From positions 758,655-822,654 of the forward strand of contig NMRA01000149.1 of the NCBI GenBank assembly GCA_002633005.1: a stretch of DNA of 64,000 nt, in the 5' to 3' direction. The stretch is from Phoronis australis (Eukaryota > Phoronida > Phoronidae). Under the pieces are notes generated by a model that saw only the letters and a list, made by a program, of their open reading frames with translations, did no database searches and was not told where the DNA came from. A program made the position numbers and the translations under genes. This document shows positions 1 through 10,600 of the stretch, piece by piece. Numbering within the stretch: the stretch's first letter is position 1; every line of letters starts with the position of its first letter.

Positions 1-868
1 GCATGACAGTAGTCCTAACTGTTCAAAATCAATGTTAGTCAAGTCTTCATCAATTAGAAACGTACGTGTCAAATTTCAAACCTTTTTTCTGAAAGAAAGA
101 CAAATGCCTAAATGGACATCAAAATTCCAAAACAGCAATGCAAAGCATCAAAATGCGCCCACAATGGCTAACAAATGTGGCTTACAATTGCCACTGTGCA
201 GCACGGCAGGATTACGACCAGTCCAAAAATTAGCGAGGCATGTCCTCTACTTGATAGAAAAACATCTACTAAGTCTAAATGTCATGACTTTGTTAGGTAG
301 GGGAGTGTGAGCAAACACGTGGACAGAGATGACTGCAACATACAACCACGTATGATTTATGTATAGGTGAGCACATAAAAGTGCTTTGAAATGTTGGTTT
401 TCAGGACAAAAGTTGAGGGCATTGCTTTTACAATTTCTTTAGGAAATTCGTTATCTGCAAAAATAATAGGTTGAAGAAATCAAGCTGGTTAATTAAGTTC
501 CACTAAGTTTTCTGTCATTGCAAAAGCATAAAAAGATCAAAAGTCAAGTTCATAAAACTGTTATTGGTTAAAAGTTTTATTACAAAATTGTCATATTGCC
601 GCTTATAATATCATTCTTATATGCATTTAAATTCATTAGACCACTGAATTAAAATAGAACAAAAGACGATCACAGCTTTATGCCACTGTAACAAAAGTGC
701 CAAATTTTTCCACCTGCGTAGTAGTAACAAGAGATCATTTAGATGTGCTATACCAAAACTGAAGCCTGGTCTACATACAGTTTTAACGGACAGTATCACA
801 GCAGAGTGACTGGTTTACAGTAGTCATGTGAGTAATTAGACTTGTAAACAGGAGGACAATGTGCTAAC
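1..868 (-). other. TRAIP: TRAIP intron after the coiled-coil exon (incomplete at window edge)
   Basis: AT-rich non-coding sequence downstream of the GTTAGC donor. I found no further exon with a matching phase and coiled-coil composition, so the next TRAIP exon lies beyond the left edge or is too short to see. Confidence 0.5.
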
Positions 869-1024
869 CTTCTTTGCTCTCCTCAAGTGCAGTGATCTTT
901 TCCTGTAGCTGACTGACATTAGACTTTTCACGGCTTATGTCTTTGTCTTTCTGTTTCAAAGCAAGTCGGACATTGTCCAGCTCATTCTTGACCCTGCCAT
1001 AATCACCCTCTTCTTCGCCATCAC
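869..1024 (-). CDS. TRAIP: TRAIP exon 3 (second coding exon): start of the coiled coil
   Basis: This internal exon has a TTTCAG acceptor just above 1024 and a GTTAGC donor below 869. It joins the RING exon in phase: one G from that exon plus GT gives Gly. It encodes about 51 residues of charged heptad-like sequence (KNELDNVRLALKQKDKDISR near the start) ending in LEESKE. The KNELDNVR segment right after the RING matches the beginning of the long TRAIP coiled coil, used for self-association and partner binding. The remaining exons, including the C-terminal PCNA-binding motif expected for the family, would lie left of the window. Counting from the ATG exon, this is coding exon 2. The number 3 assumes one upstream non-coding exon. 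Confidence 0.85.
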
Positions 1025-2789
1025 CTGAAATATATCACAAATTAGTTTTTAGTGATAAGTACTCTCAACTGATGAAAAACATTCCATCAAAAAACTGTCA
1101 TTACACATAATCTGTACATGGCATAGAGGGAAAAATGTTTGCTTCCTTTGCTCAAAGTCATGGGTTTGAGTCCCACTCCCACCACGGCACATTGCTAGAC
1201 CCTCCTCAGCTTGGTTTTAACATTAAACCATAAAATGCTTCAAGGTGATCAGTGCAATGACCCCACATTAGCGGCCTGCACACATATGGTACATGTACCA
1301 GACTGTCTGCTATTATTTATTTTTCAATCTGACTAAATAATGCTCAATCATGCAATGAAATTGAACACAATCAATATAAAGACGATATACGATAATAGCA
1401 TTTGCTTAATAGCCGTCTGATGAGGAAAAATTATTAGCTAAGTTCCTTGCACTGAAATCTTTCAGTCATTCTTAAAATACATATATGCATTATTTTGCAT
1501 GTGTAGCCATGATCACCTAAAGAAAAATAAAGCTAAGGGTTAGTTGTCCCGCAAGGCCTGAAACCTATGGGTCAGTCTGGAGGATTTATGGTTAACATAG
1601 TATTTTCTGTTGTTTTTTAATTTTTATTTTAGGGGAGGCATTTTATTCCATCTGTTACCTTAAAAATTTACATGTAGATTAACAGTTAACCGCTAACCAA
1701 ACACATAAGTACCCAGTTTAGATCTGTATAACATCATGCACAATATGCTTGACACCGGCTCTAACACTGTTTTGGTCACTGACTTTGGTAGACTGCCCAA
1801 CATTATCCGTGTTTTAAAATCTTAATGCAATGGGTGTTATTCAAGACAAAATAAAAAACAATTTTCGTGCAACCACTGGCGCGAGTTAAGCACTCACAAT
1901 GCATCAAGAAAATTTTCAAATGCCAATATCAAGGGGCGCGGTCCTAAAAGTAATCCTGGTTGTTTGAAAATTACACATTGTCAGTTATGTCTCAATTGTG
2001 GCACCCTGCAGTATCACTAGTAATCTCCACGACTGTCATTCAAACATTTTGGAAGCACGCAAATGCCAACAAAGTGGCAAAAGCCCGTGACAGCTGAGAT
2101 CCTGTGTCGTACAAATGTACAGTACTTGTAGTAGCACTATTTTAAATGCACATATACCTGCAGGGATAGATGCATACTGTCATCTTGCATATGTGACCTA
2201 GCAAAATTCCGAGATTGTCAAACGCGAACTGAGGTTGTCGAAACGAGGAAACCCCATACAGAGTATTGAGGAAGTCCTGACCCCTACAAACCACACATAG
2301 TTGGCAACAGCCAGAGATGAAGTAAATGAGATACCTGAATCGAAGAACCGACGAGCTCAACAAATGTCTAGCACAGCACCAGAGATCGTGACAACTTGGA
2401 TTTTTACCAGGTTGCCAAACAAACTCTACGGTCGCATTGGGGACCTGAAAGTCGCCAAATCAAGCTCTGGCACTCCTTGTTACCCCTTCAATTGTTACCA
2501 CTTAGCCTTTATACAGTTTCAATGAGCCACTTGTTGTTATAGTCTAATTTGAAACAGTGAAAACACTTAACAATGGTGATACCTTTTTCCCAACTGGTCG
2601 CTATTCTTTCAAATAGGTCACGGGTCATTCAAACATGTCGTAACTGAGGGCAAACAGGTGGAGGCGATGTATCAAAACACATCATACAGAACATTAATAA
2701 TCAATACTGTTTTAAACAAATCCAAATAATTCAAACTCCTGATATACAAGTAGTGGTCAGTGGCATTCAGATTTCTCATCAACACATAC
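1025..2789 (-). other. TRAIP: TRAIP intron between RING and coiled-coil exons
   Basis: A 1.77 kb intron between matched GT and AG sites. It contains no array, recognisable element or open exon that I could support. Confidence 0.6.
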
Positions 2790-3005
2790 CATTTTCATTG
2801 AAATACAGTCGCGACACAGTCTTCCGACAATCTACGAGTGCTCGACATGATGGACATGTTGACTTCGTGGGTCCGTTGGTCTCAATCCACTGCGAGATGC
2901 AGGCAAAGTGAAAGGTGTGGCCACACCCTAGGGCAGCTACGTCTGAGTTGGGTGAGTTGAACTCGAATATCTCCGCACAGATCACACAGCTCGCACGCAT
3001 CCTGT
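2790..3005 (-). CDS. TRAIP: TRAIP RING-finger exon (E3 ubiquitin ligase, 5' coding exon, gene partial in window)
   Basis: The reading frame starts at the ATG at 3000-2998 and runs 70 codons to a GTATGTG donor. A C3H2C3 RING is complete: C5, C8, C26, H28, H31, C34, C49, C52, with GCGHTFH and CPSC as core motifs, followed by the LYFNENG segment. TRAIP is a nuclear E3 ligase that acts at replication forks: it ubiquitinates the CMG helicase when forks converge or stall at crosslinks and protein adducts. That role is family knowledge, not visible here. A pyrimidine-rich TTCTTTCAG sits five bases before the ATG, so a separate 5' non-coding exon probably lies upstream (higher coordinates). RING type plus the following coiled coil (869-1024) distinguish it from other RING proteins. 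Confidence 0.88.
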
Positions 3006-3466
3006 CTGAAAGAACAACAAATGATTAAGTGATCCAGTCTTGCACTGATAAGACAATTTGTCTGCTCTAATGATTAAGGTTAAGATCCGATATCAATATT
3101 TTCTTATCGATCTATGATTTACTTTAATGGTGCTTTTATCAATACATAGAAATATGTTGGTATTTAACATATGCAAATTAGCCTCACATATGTGCTTGGG
3201 TATACCTGAAATAATGGATGGCTCCAACAAACACAGTTAGGCCACTACTGTAACCACAGTTACCAATGAGGCACAAGCACAATGACAATTATTAAGTAGT
3301 TAACCCCTTTGCAAAAGTGTACAACAACAACAGCTTCTCTACGATGTTGATCACATTTCACTCAAACTCTAGTCATATTTATGCTGTCAAACGAGTCCTA
3401 GGAAAGCAAATAAATCCAGCTGTATATCCCCATAGCCAAGCCTTTAAGATCATTAATAGACCAGTG

Positions 3467-3672
3467 AGATTTAATAGCAACACAACATTGTGAGTATCTG
3501 TAATATTAAAACTATGAAACGAAACCTCGATTTCATGAAAACTCACCGAATTATACATTTTTGTATTCAGTTTATCATTTTAAATTCAATTTCAAAATAT
3601 ATTCCAATACGGGAACGGCCCATATCGGAATATTCCTATTTGGGCTGGATTCCAATTCGGGTCGGAACAACA
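3467..3672. repeat. Dispersed repeat, copy A (pair with 9276-9492)
   Basis: The opening ATTTAATAGCAACACAACAT followed by TGTGAGTATCTGTAAT recurs at 9276-9492, and both copies continue through an AATTCAATTTC-type block to a GGATTCC tract. A shorter relative of the last part is at about 8815-8880 (CATATTCTAATACGGGC). Family unknown; no coding potential. Confidence 0.65.
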
Positions 3673-3816
3673 CCACTCCAGCACATTGACACACCAAGCT
3701 TTATACTAGTGTAGTCAGGCTGTAGTTAACCTACAAATAACATTTAGTCAGTAAACCAACGTTCAATTGGCCCAAATTGGCAACTGCCTATTTTAACAAG
3801 GTGTGCGCTCCTGGTG

Positions 3817-4345
3817 GTGTAGTGAAACGTGACTTCCGGTTGTCACGACACGTACAGTCAGATAAAGCCTCTCTATGCCGCTTGCCAAGTGGAAATTGCC
3901 TCTTGGCCGAATGGTTTAGATGCTTGACTGTCGCTCGTGCAACCCGGGTTCAAGTCTCGGTCATCACCAAATTGTCTACATTGGCGCCCAACTAAGGAAA
4001 AATCCACGACTAACCCTGAGATTAAGAGCGGCGGATGGAGAGGGTGCGACCTGGTACTGGTGGCACTGGTGGATTCAGAACACAAGAGAGCGTTGCTGAG
4101 GTTGAATTCCAGCACGCTAGGGTGTTGCTGAAATCTAAAAGCCAGGGAGCACGCCTGTTCCGTGGAAGGGGGAGTAGTGTTGTGAAGCATGACTTCCGGT
4201 TGTCACCACACGTACAGTCAGATAAAGCCTCTCTATGCCGCTTGCCAAGTGGAAATTGCCTCTTGGCCAAATGGTTTAGATGCTTGACTGTCGCTCGTGC
4301 AACCCGGGTTCAAGACGCCGTCATCACGAAATTTTCTACAGTCAA
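3817..4345 (+). repeat. tRNA-headed SINE-like repeat, two copies in a 360-bp direct repeat
   Basis: The sequence at 3817-3990 is repeated at 4177-4340 with an exact 360-bp offset and only a few differences. Each copy contains a tRNA-like stretch with an A-box-like CTTGGCCGAATGGTTTAGAT and a B-box-like GGGTTCAAG, about 50 bases apart, which are the internal polymerase III promoter elements. No acceptor-stem complement is found in the right place, so this is a SINE-type head rather than a tRNA gene. The connecting block (about 4030-4170) carries related GTTGCTGA modules, seen inverted at 5930-6110. Confidence 0.6.
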
Positions 4346-5767
4346 GTGGTAGCGGTAGAAAAAGGAGTGTACACAGTGTAAAAATGGCCAGTTGCCGATT
4401 TGGTTAACTGGACAGACTGCTCAAAGAAAGTTTGATTAAGGGAGTATTTGTTCGAGTTGGAAGGAATTAAAGACATGGAGCGCGGAGGGCCTCCTAAGGT
4501 GTCCCTATATGCGTAAAAGCTACATATAGCTATAACTGTGTGACTTTGATGTTTTAATCAATGTGAGGCATAATTTGCCGAAAAGGTTCGATACAAAGCT
4601 CCTACAGACCACCATCTCTACTGGGCCCAGCCAATCTGTAAAATACTTATTTACAGACGGGTTGCGTGTAAATATTTACTTACAGACGAGTTACTTGTGT
4701 AGGGCCGCTAGTAACGGTAGTCACTTACACTGTCTGACAGCAAGACAGTGACTCCGTCACTGACTGATTGAGAATGAGAGACAGGTCGCTTTTACCAGTA
4801 GGACGTTACTCACCTGCTAATTCTTTGGGATGTTACTTTTTGAACTCTTTGAACTCTTTGTCATCACATTGTGCCATAGAAACACACATGAGTTGTTTTT
4901 TCTGTTTGTATAAGTATTGTGTATATCAAATTAAAACTTCTACTTTAATTGTGCTTTCAAACTTGGCGCATTCCGTCTTTGCGAGTTGCGCAAGTGCATC
5001 AAGGCAAGCATTTCCTGTCCTAGGGATCTTTCGTTACGGGAAGTTGTTTGCGCAGGATATCGGTCATACATTTTGAGATACAATGTGCTTTGAATTATAC
5101 AATGAGGTTTTTTACATAGCTATGAAAACAAACATTATTTCAAATAGTGTAATGATGTTTTATTTGAAAGAGACAACTTTAATAGTATTTAAATACAGCA
5201 CACTCATACTATGCTCCCCATTCGGCCTCACATGTGTGTTCGACTTGATGCACTGAGAACGGAGTAACATGTCCCATTATTTACTGGACATTTCTAGGTG
5301 TATGTCAGGCATCTGGAAGTTCCACTTGTTCGCAAGCCAGTCGTTGCTTCGTTCTAGTGCGTCCATGTGTTTCTCCTGCCATCGTCTAAGACACAGAACT
5401 GGCAAATGTATTCCCATTGGTAAAGTTATTTAAGGTTATAGGACTTGGGCAGTTATTAGGCCTACCATGACAGGTCTAGAAAAATGTCTAAATTGGGCTA
5501 ATTTCGGAACGTCATATCTCAGAAGTGGCTTATCGAATTTTTATGAAACTTTCAGATACTATGCTTAGTTTGCGGTTCTACAAAGCAATATGAAGAATTA
5601 TTAGTAAAGTGTTCCACTTATGCATGAGGGGCTATCAAAATGGAACTTTTATGATAATTTAGAAAATCATTATCGTTTTTGAGATTTTGGTAATTGTTTT
5701 ATGGTTATTTTTTGCTAAATTTACTGGAAGGTCGTGGTCACGTGAAGCAACCATTGTAGACCGTAGT

Positions 5768-6110
5768 AATTGCTGAGATTACCCTACACGGGAATCGAAC
5801 CAAACACCCCAAATATAGGAGCTAAAACTGGTAAGCTGGCTACCGCTAATATGCAATTGCCTGTTAGCGAGTGGCTAACACTAACAGTGGCTCATATGAT
5901 TCACCGGAAGCACGTTTACAATATTACCCCCCCTTTTTCTCCGGAACAGGCATGCCTCCAGGCTGCAGATTCCAGCAACACCCTAGGGTTGTGGAATTTG
6001 CCCTCAGCAACACTATCCCATGTCTTGGAATTTAATAGGTCTCAGCAACACTCTCTTGTGTTCTTGCACCTTGCCTAAGGTCCGCAGGCCCCCGAGTTGG
6101 CAGTGCTTCC
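5768..6110 (-). repeat. SINE-like repeat with tRNA-like B box, minus orientation
   Basis: GGGAATCGAACC (5788 area) reads as a B box GGTTCGATTCCC on the minus strand. The following GCTAACA/GTTAGC blocks and the CAGCAACACT modules match the repeat at 6515-6660 and, inverted, the linker at 4030-4170. Non-coding. Confidence 0.5.
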
Positions 6111-6514
6111 TAGGTATATCATCCGTTTGCCAACTATGCCAATTCTCACCTTCCGCATTGATCGCTCTCCCATGCCGTGAGGTATGAAATAGCGGCACAC
6201 ATCCAGACACTGCAGACAGGTCAGCAGCTTCACTTTCACTCCTACGGAGATTTACATGTTAGCATCTGTCGTCTGATGACTTTGTATTTTATATCATATT
6301 TAAGTCATGGCGGGAAAGTATTACTGCTGTTCTGATTCAAGGAAGTGGGATAAGCGGGATAAACATTCATGGATGCGAGATGTCACATTTCACTGCTTTC
6401 TGGCAGTTCTGAAGGACAAAAGACTGCAAAGCCCTTAGTGCGCTCAGCGCCACCGCTGCACAATCATTATAGTATTACCTTACGGCCAAGAAGAGCGGGA
6501 GTGCGGAAAACGGG

Positions 6515-6660
6515 AATTGTAATAATTGCTGAGATTACCCAACTCAGGAATCGAACTGGCAAGTGTGTTAACCATTCAGCTAATAGACAAGTGCCCGTTA
6601 GCAAGTGACTAACAGTATGGTTCACTGGAATCATGTCTACAACACCATTTAATGACATAT
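6515..6660 (-). repeat. Second copy of the B-box-bearing repeat at 5768
   Basis: Shares AATTGCTGAGATTACCC, the inverted B-box-like GGAATCGAAC and the GTTAGCAAGTG.CTAACA block with 5768-5930. Diverged and truncated. Confidence 0.5.
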
Positions 6661-7089
6661 TGGTACCAAGTCAACTCAAACTCTACTGGCTTTCTACTTT
6701 CAGAAAATACGTAGTTTTCTGAGAGTTGATATCTATAGTTTTGGAAATACTTGGATAAATATACAGACTTGCCCAAACGATGCATATAACCTTAAATGGC
6801 AGGTTATGAAAAGGGCACTGAACTGGTCGAATATGGGCCACTGGGTCGCTGTATAGCGTTCCTTGATTTTGAGATTCAGGCCATTACTTAATAAAGAGTG
6901 TGGCACAGGCTCTGTTAATCAGGGACCATTATGTCTAACCAGAGCCGAATATAGCGGTCTCTGATTTGGGGAACCAGTTTTGTCCACTGAACAACGGCTC
7001 TTTATTACCTGGCTCTCAAAATCAGGGACTATATTTGACTGTTGCTTGAAAAAAAAAAAGTGACATCGTAAGTCCTAAATGATGAGCAT

Positions 7090-7180
7090 TGTGGCAAAAT
7101 CCATCTGTCCAAGGCCAGAATCGAACCTGGGCTACCAGTGTGCTAAGTTTATAGCGCGATAATATGCGTCTCCAGTGCCA
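7090..7180 (-). repeat. tRNA-like fragment, minus orientation
   Basis: GCCAGAATCGAACCTGGG is an inverted B-box/T-arm-like sequence followed by CTACCAGTGTGCTAAG. It is probably the head of a SINE. It is too incomplete for a tRNA gene. Confidence 0.35.
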
Positions 7181-7455
7181 TGAAATAGAGCACCTCCTAT
7201 TGGCCCATTTCTTTTTTCGCTGATTTTTCAATTGTCTGTTCCATGTGTATATACGCAGTTTACAGCAAACTCCCAGAATAAGTTTCACTTCATTAAACAG
7301 AGCCATGAATAGACTACCTTAGCAATATCTGTTGTTTTTAAAGTTCAAAATAAATAATGTTATTCTTCCGTTCAATGTTCATGGTGTACCTTTGTTAATA
7401 GCAAGTGCCCTTATATACATGTACTTGTCTCCCATACCATTCTGTCATTTCACAG

Positions 7456-7617
7456 GCACAGCCCATCTGAACAGAATGTGCTCTACTGGAAACACGCAAC
7501 CTAAGAGACCTTGCTCTGCTAGACTGAGGCAGTACAGTAGTTTGAAGCCAGAAGCCATCCACAGGCACAAGAAGAAATCTGATGACATGATTACCGCTTG
7601 CCAACAGTTAATTTGTG
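7456..7617 (+). CDS. POLRMT: POLRMT exon 1 (coding): mitochondrial targeting leader
   Basis: A TCATTTCACAG acceptor precedes an open stretch ending at a GTAAAA donor. From the ATG at 7476 the first 22 residues are rich in Arg, Lys and Ser with no acids and end in RLRQYSS, a typical matrix-protease cleavage context. The exon ends with one G, which the next coding exon (starting TT) completes to Val. That phase agreement is the reason to assign it to POLRMT rather than the leader-like ORF at 10212. The acceptor implies an upstream exon, probably non-coding; in-frame sequence upstream of the ATG stays open to the acceptor, so a longer leader is possible. Confidence 0.65.
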
Positions 7618-10600
7618 GTAAAACTCAACAGATTCTCTCACCTTTATAATCTGTTTTTGTAATTGCTTACATTCATGTATGATCTAAAAAGATTTTGGCT
7701 CAAATATTTTACATGGAGGCGCATGTACACATGGTTTATTCACAGGAGTAGGTGGCTATCTCTTATATAAGTGCAGATGGATATCCCTTATATGGCCACT
7801 TGGCTTAGTCTTTGTGTTCCCTTTGCTCATTTTTTGTACGTTTTATTGAATAGTTAGCCATTTTCAGGCCTTTTGATTTTCAACACTTTTAATTAGCAAT
7901 TTTGAACGTCAATTTATGTTTAGTGCATTGGTCCGACGTTATGTTGCACTTTGTTTATTGCCTGGGAATGGTGTTCTAGATTTTTTACTTTCCATTGAAC
8001 AATGGATATACTAGACATCGAAAATGAAGACTTGTGATGATGTTTTCAAATGAGACTTTGACCTCCGACATCTTGGCTGTTGGTGGTTTAATCTAAAATT
8101 TGGGACACAGTTCCCTGAATATTGACAGTAAGAATAATATGTGGTTCATTGTGAAGTTGCACACTGTTTAGACTTTTGCTGTTCAAATCAAAACTTAATT
8201 TTTGCACAAATGACGATCACATGACATATAAGCAATTGTGCATCACTTTAAACCAGGGAGTAAGATTTAGCAGTCAACCCATTGAACCCATTGTGTGACA
8301 GCTAAGTAAAGAATTTAGATATTGCTAGGACTAACATTCAGCTCAGTTTTTCAGTTTCCAATACAAAAGAAGCTGTCCACCTTTAAGTTAGTAGACCATT
8401 CAGAGTCCCCCCCCCTTGTGGTTTTAGTGAAACAACTAAAGTTAAAGGCCAAGTATGGTGCCAAAATGATTTTATTGATGAAAAACATCAAAATACTGTG
8501 TCATAGCATACCCCAGTCGTTAATTAAGTAGACCTTCGACAATACAGTAGCCCCATCACAAACCGCATTTAGCGCCAAAAAAAAAAATTGAGACGGCGCT
8601 CGCGCCAATCGAAGTATATGACATCATCATTACCACGAATTTGGCTTTCACCGTGTCTCCACAGTATTGGAATCAGCGATGACTGGCCATTTAATTTAGT
8701 GCATAATACGTGGAAAATCAAGGAAACACATTAATTTTTCATTTCATGTCAGTTAATATTAAAATTGATCAAAATCATTACCTTTAGAATTTTTGATTCA
8801 ATTATTTAGCACATATTCTAATACGGGCCCGTATGGGAATCCCTGCTAGTGTGACTGGGACCGTCGGAACAGCCAGAAAAATAAAAGTCTTTGTCTGAAT
8901 TATTATCAGCAATTTCACAATGTTTATTATAAAGAGTAATTTGCTTGATACAAAAACTTTAATATTTGGAACTTTGCATTCATGTCTTTTTGAAGCCGAA
9001 GGTGTGAACGTTGCGCGATTCCAATAGGCCTACGGGCAGCTGTCGAGTGTGTGTCCCCATATTGCTATAGGCGACAATAAGCCGTTTAATTTGGTACAAA
9101 ATACTTGGAAACGTTACAACACATCAGCTTGATCTTTTCGTACAACGCAATTATAATCAAATTTATTGAAAACTTTTTATTAAAAACTCAATTTTCAAAA
9201 TAAATCGCCTTGAAATGCTGCAACCCGTATTCTAATCGCCGCCATTTTAACTCGGTCAGCTTAAAAAAATTGAAAATTTAATAGCAACACAACATTGTGA
9301 GTGTCTGTAATAAATTAAAACTACGAAATAAAGTCTGGATTGCATGAAAACATAACTAATTATAAGAATTTGTAACCAATTGAACGTTTTAAATTCAGTA
9401 TCAGAATTCCGTTAGGCCTACGGGAAGGACCCAAATCAGACAGAATATTCCGGATTTGGGACGGATTCCCTATACTCTGGGCCAGAACAGTAACACGAAA
9501 CGTCGAAGTGCACACTGTAGATTTTTTTGTAGTTGGTCAGCTAGCTGTTTGAAGACTATCACCAAAATACAGCAAGGTAACACTGTGAATTGAGCTCTGT
9601 TAAACCATAGACTATAGACCTCATACAGGCCGGGTATGAGTTGTGTTAGTCACCTTGTCGTGAAACTTATATCGCAGAGCCGACGGCCGGGGTGCATGCA
9701 AAATCTAAGAGACAATTCAGACACTCACCTTGCCCGTTGCCAGTCGTTTACGGGAAGAACAATCTAATAAACATCATTTTCTAGCATTACTCTGCGCCTT
9801 TTGAGTTTTGTAACAAAGAAAGTCTGTCGTCGTTGGGAAAACAGTATGCTCGTGACACGCGCACGCGCTGTACTAAAATTTTGCGACTTCTTTTGGGACA
9901 TGATGACAGCTTCACAGCAGTAAAATTTGTTCTAAATTCAGTTTGCTGGTCTTAAAAATGCTAATAACTTGTAACGAAATGAAACCAGTTCCGACAATTT
10001 GTTGTGACAGTACGCAACCTCGTGGCAGCAAAGAACAGTTGATAGAAGAATAAACTGGGGGGAAACGAAACTGTTCAGGTCAGGTGACGTAATCGCAGAA
10101 CGCTGACACACAAGAGCACACTTCAATTTTAGCAGTAGATGAGCGGTAGAACAATAATTCTTCCAACACCGGTAAATAATTTGGTTTACTCAAAGAGCGG
10201 TGCAGCTTTTAATGACACTATTTCGGAGTCAGATTTTATTTAGTCATTTTTACCCACATGGACGCAAAGCTGTAGATTTTGTATACAGCTTTGCACCAAG
10301 CCTAAAACAGATCTTGCTGATCGGGAAAGTTTGTCGCCAGTCCTTGTCGTGGATGCGAATCTATTCCACGCATGGCACACGACGTGATCGGTGGGGAAGT
10401 TGTGCAAATGTATCCCATTGTCGCTGCGTTTCTACACCCGCACATCACGCAAAGAGGCATTTTAGCTCAGAGGTCGACAAATACAGAACGTCCAAGAAAT
10501 AGCACTTAGCTGTTACGAAGTGTGGCTTCCCAGTAATTTCGTGGCCACGATGATGTCATATGAACCACTTTACGCTGATTGGTTGAGATTTTTTCAGGGG

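Larger units (their letters stand above)
3006..7455. other. Intergenic/5' region between divergent TRAIP and POLRMT, filled with dispersed repeats
   Basis: TRAIP reads leftwards and POLRMT rightwards, so both promoters should lie somewhere in this stretch. I see no clear CpG-rich core or TATA box that fixes either start. The repeats recognised are listed separately (3467-3672, 3817-4345, 5768-6110, 6515-6660, 7090-7180). Any 5' non-coding exon of either gene would also be here. Confidence 0.45.

Noticed and set aside
3900-3975. Candidate tRNA gene
   Set aside because: A and B boxes are present, but no acceptor stem pairs at the correct distance and the sequence is duplicated as part of a longer repeat.
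10212-10502. ORF with a mitochondrial-leader look (many Arg/His, RHFSSE) upstream of POLRMT exon 2
   Set aside because: No donor inside it gives the single leftover base that exon 2 needs, while the exon at 7456-7617 does. Kept only as a possible alternative first exon.
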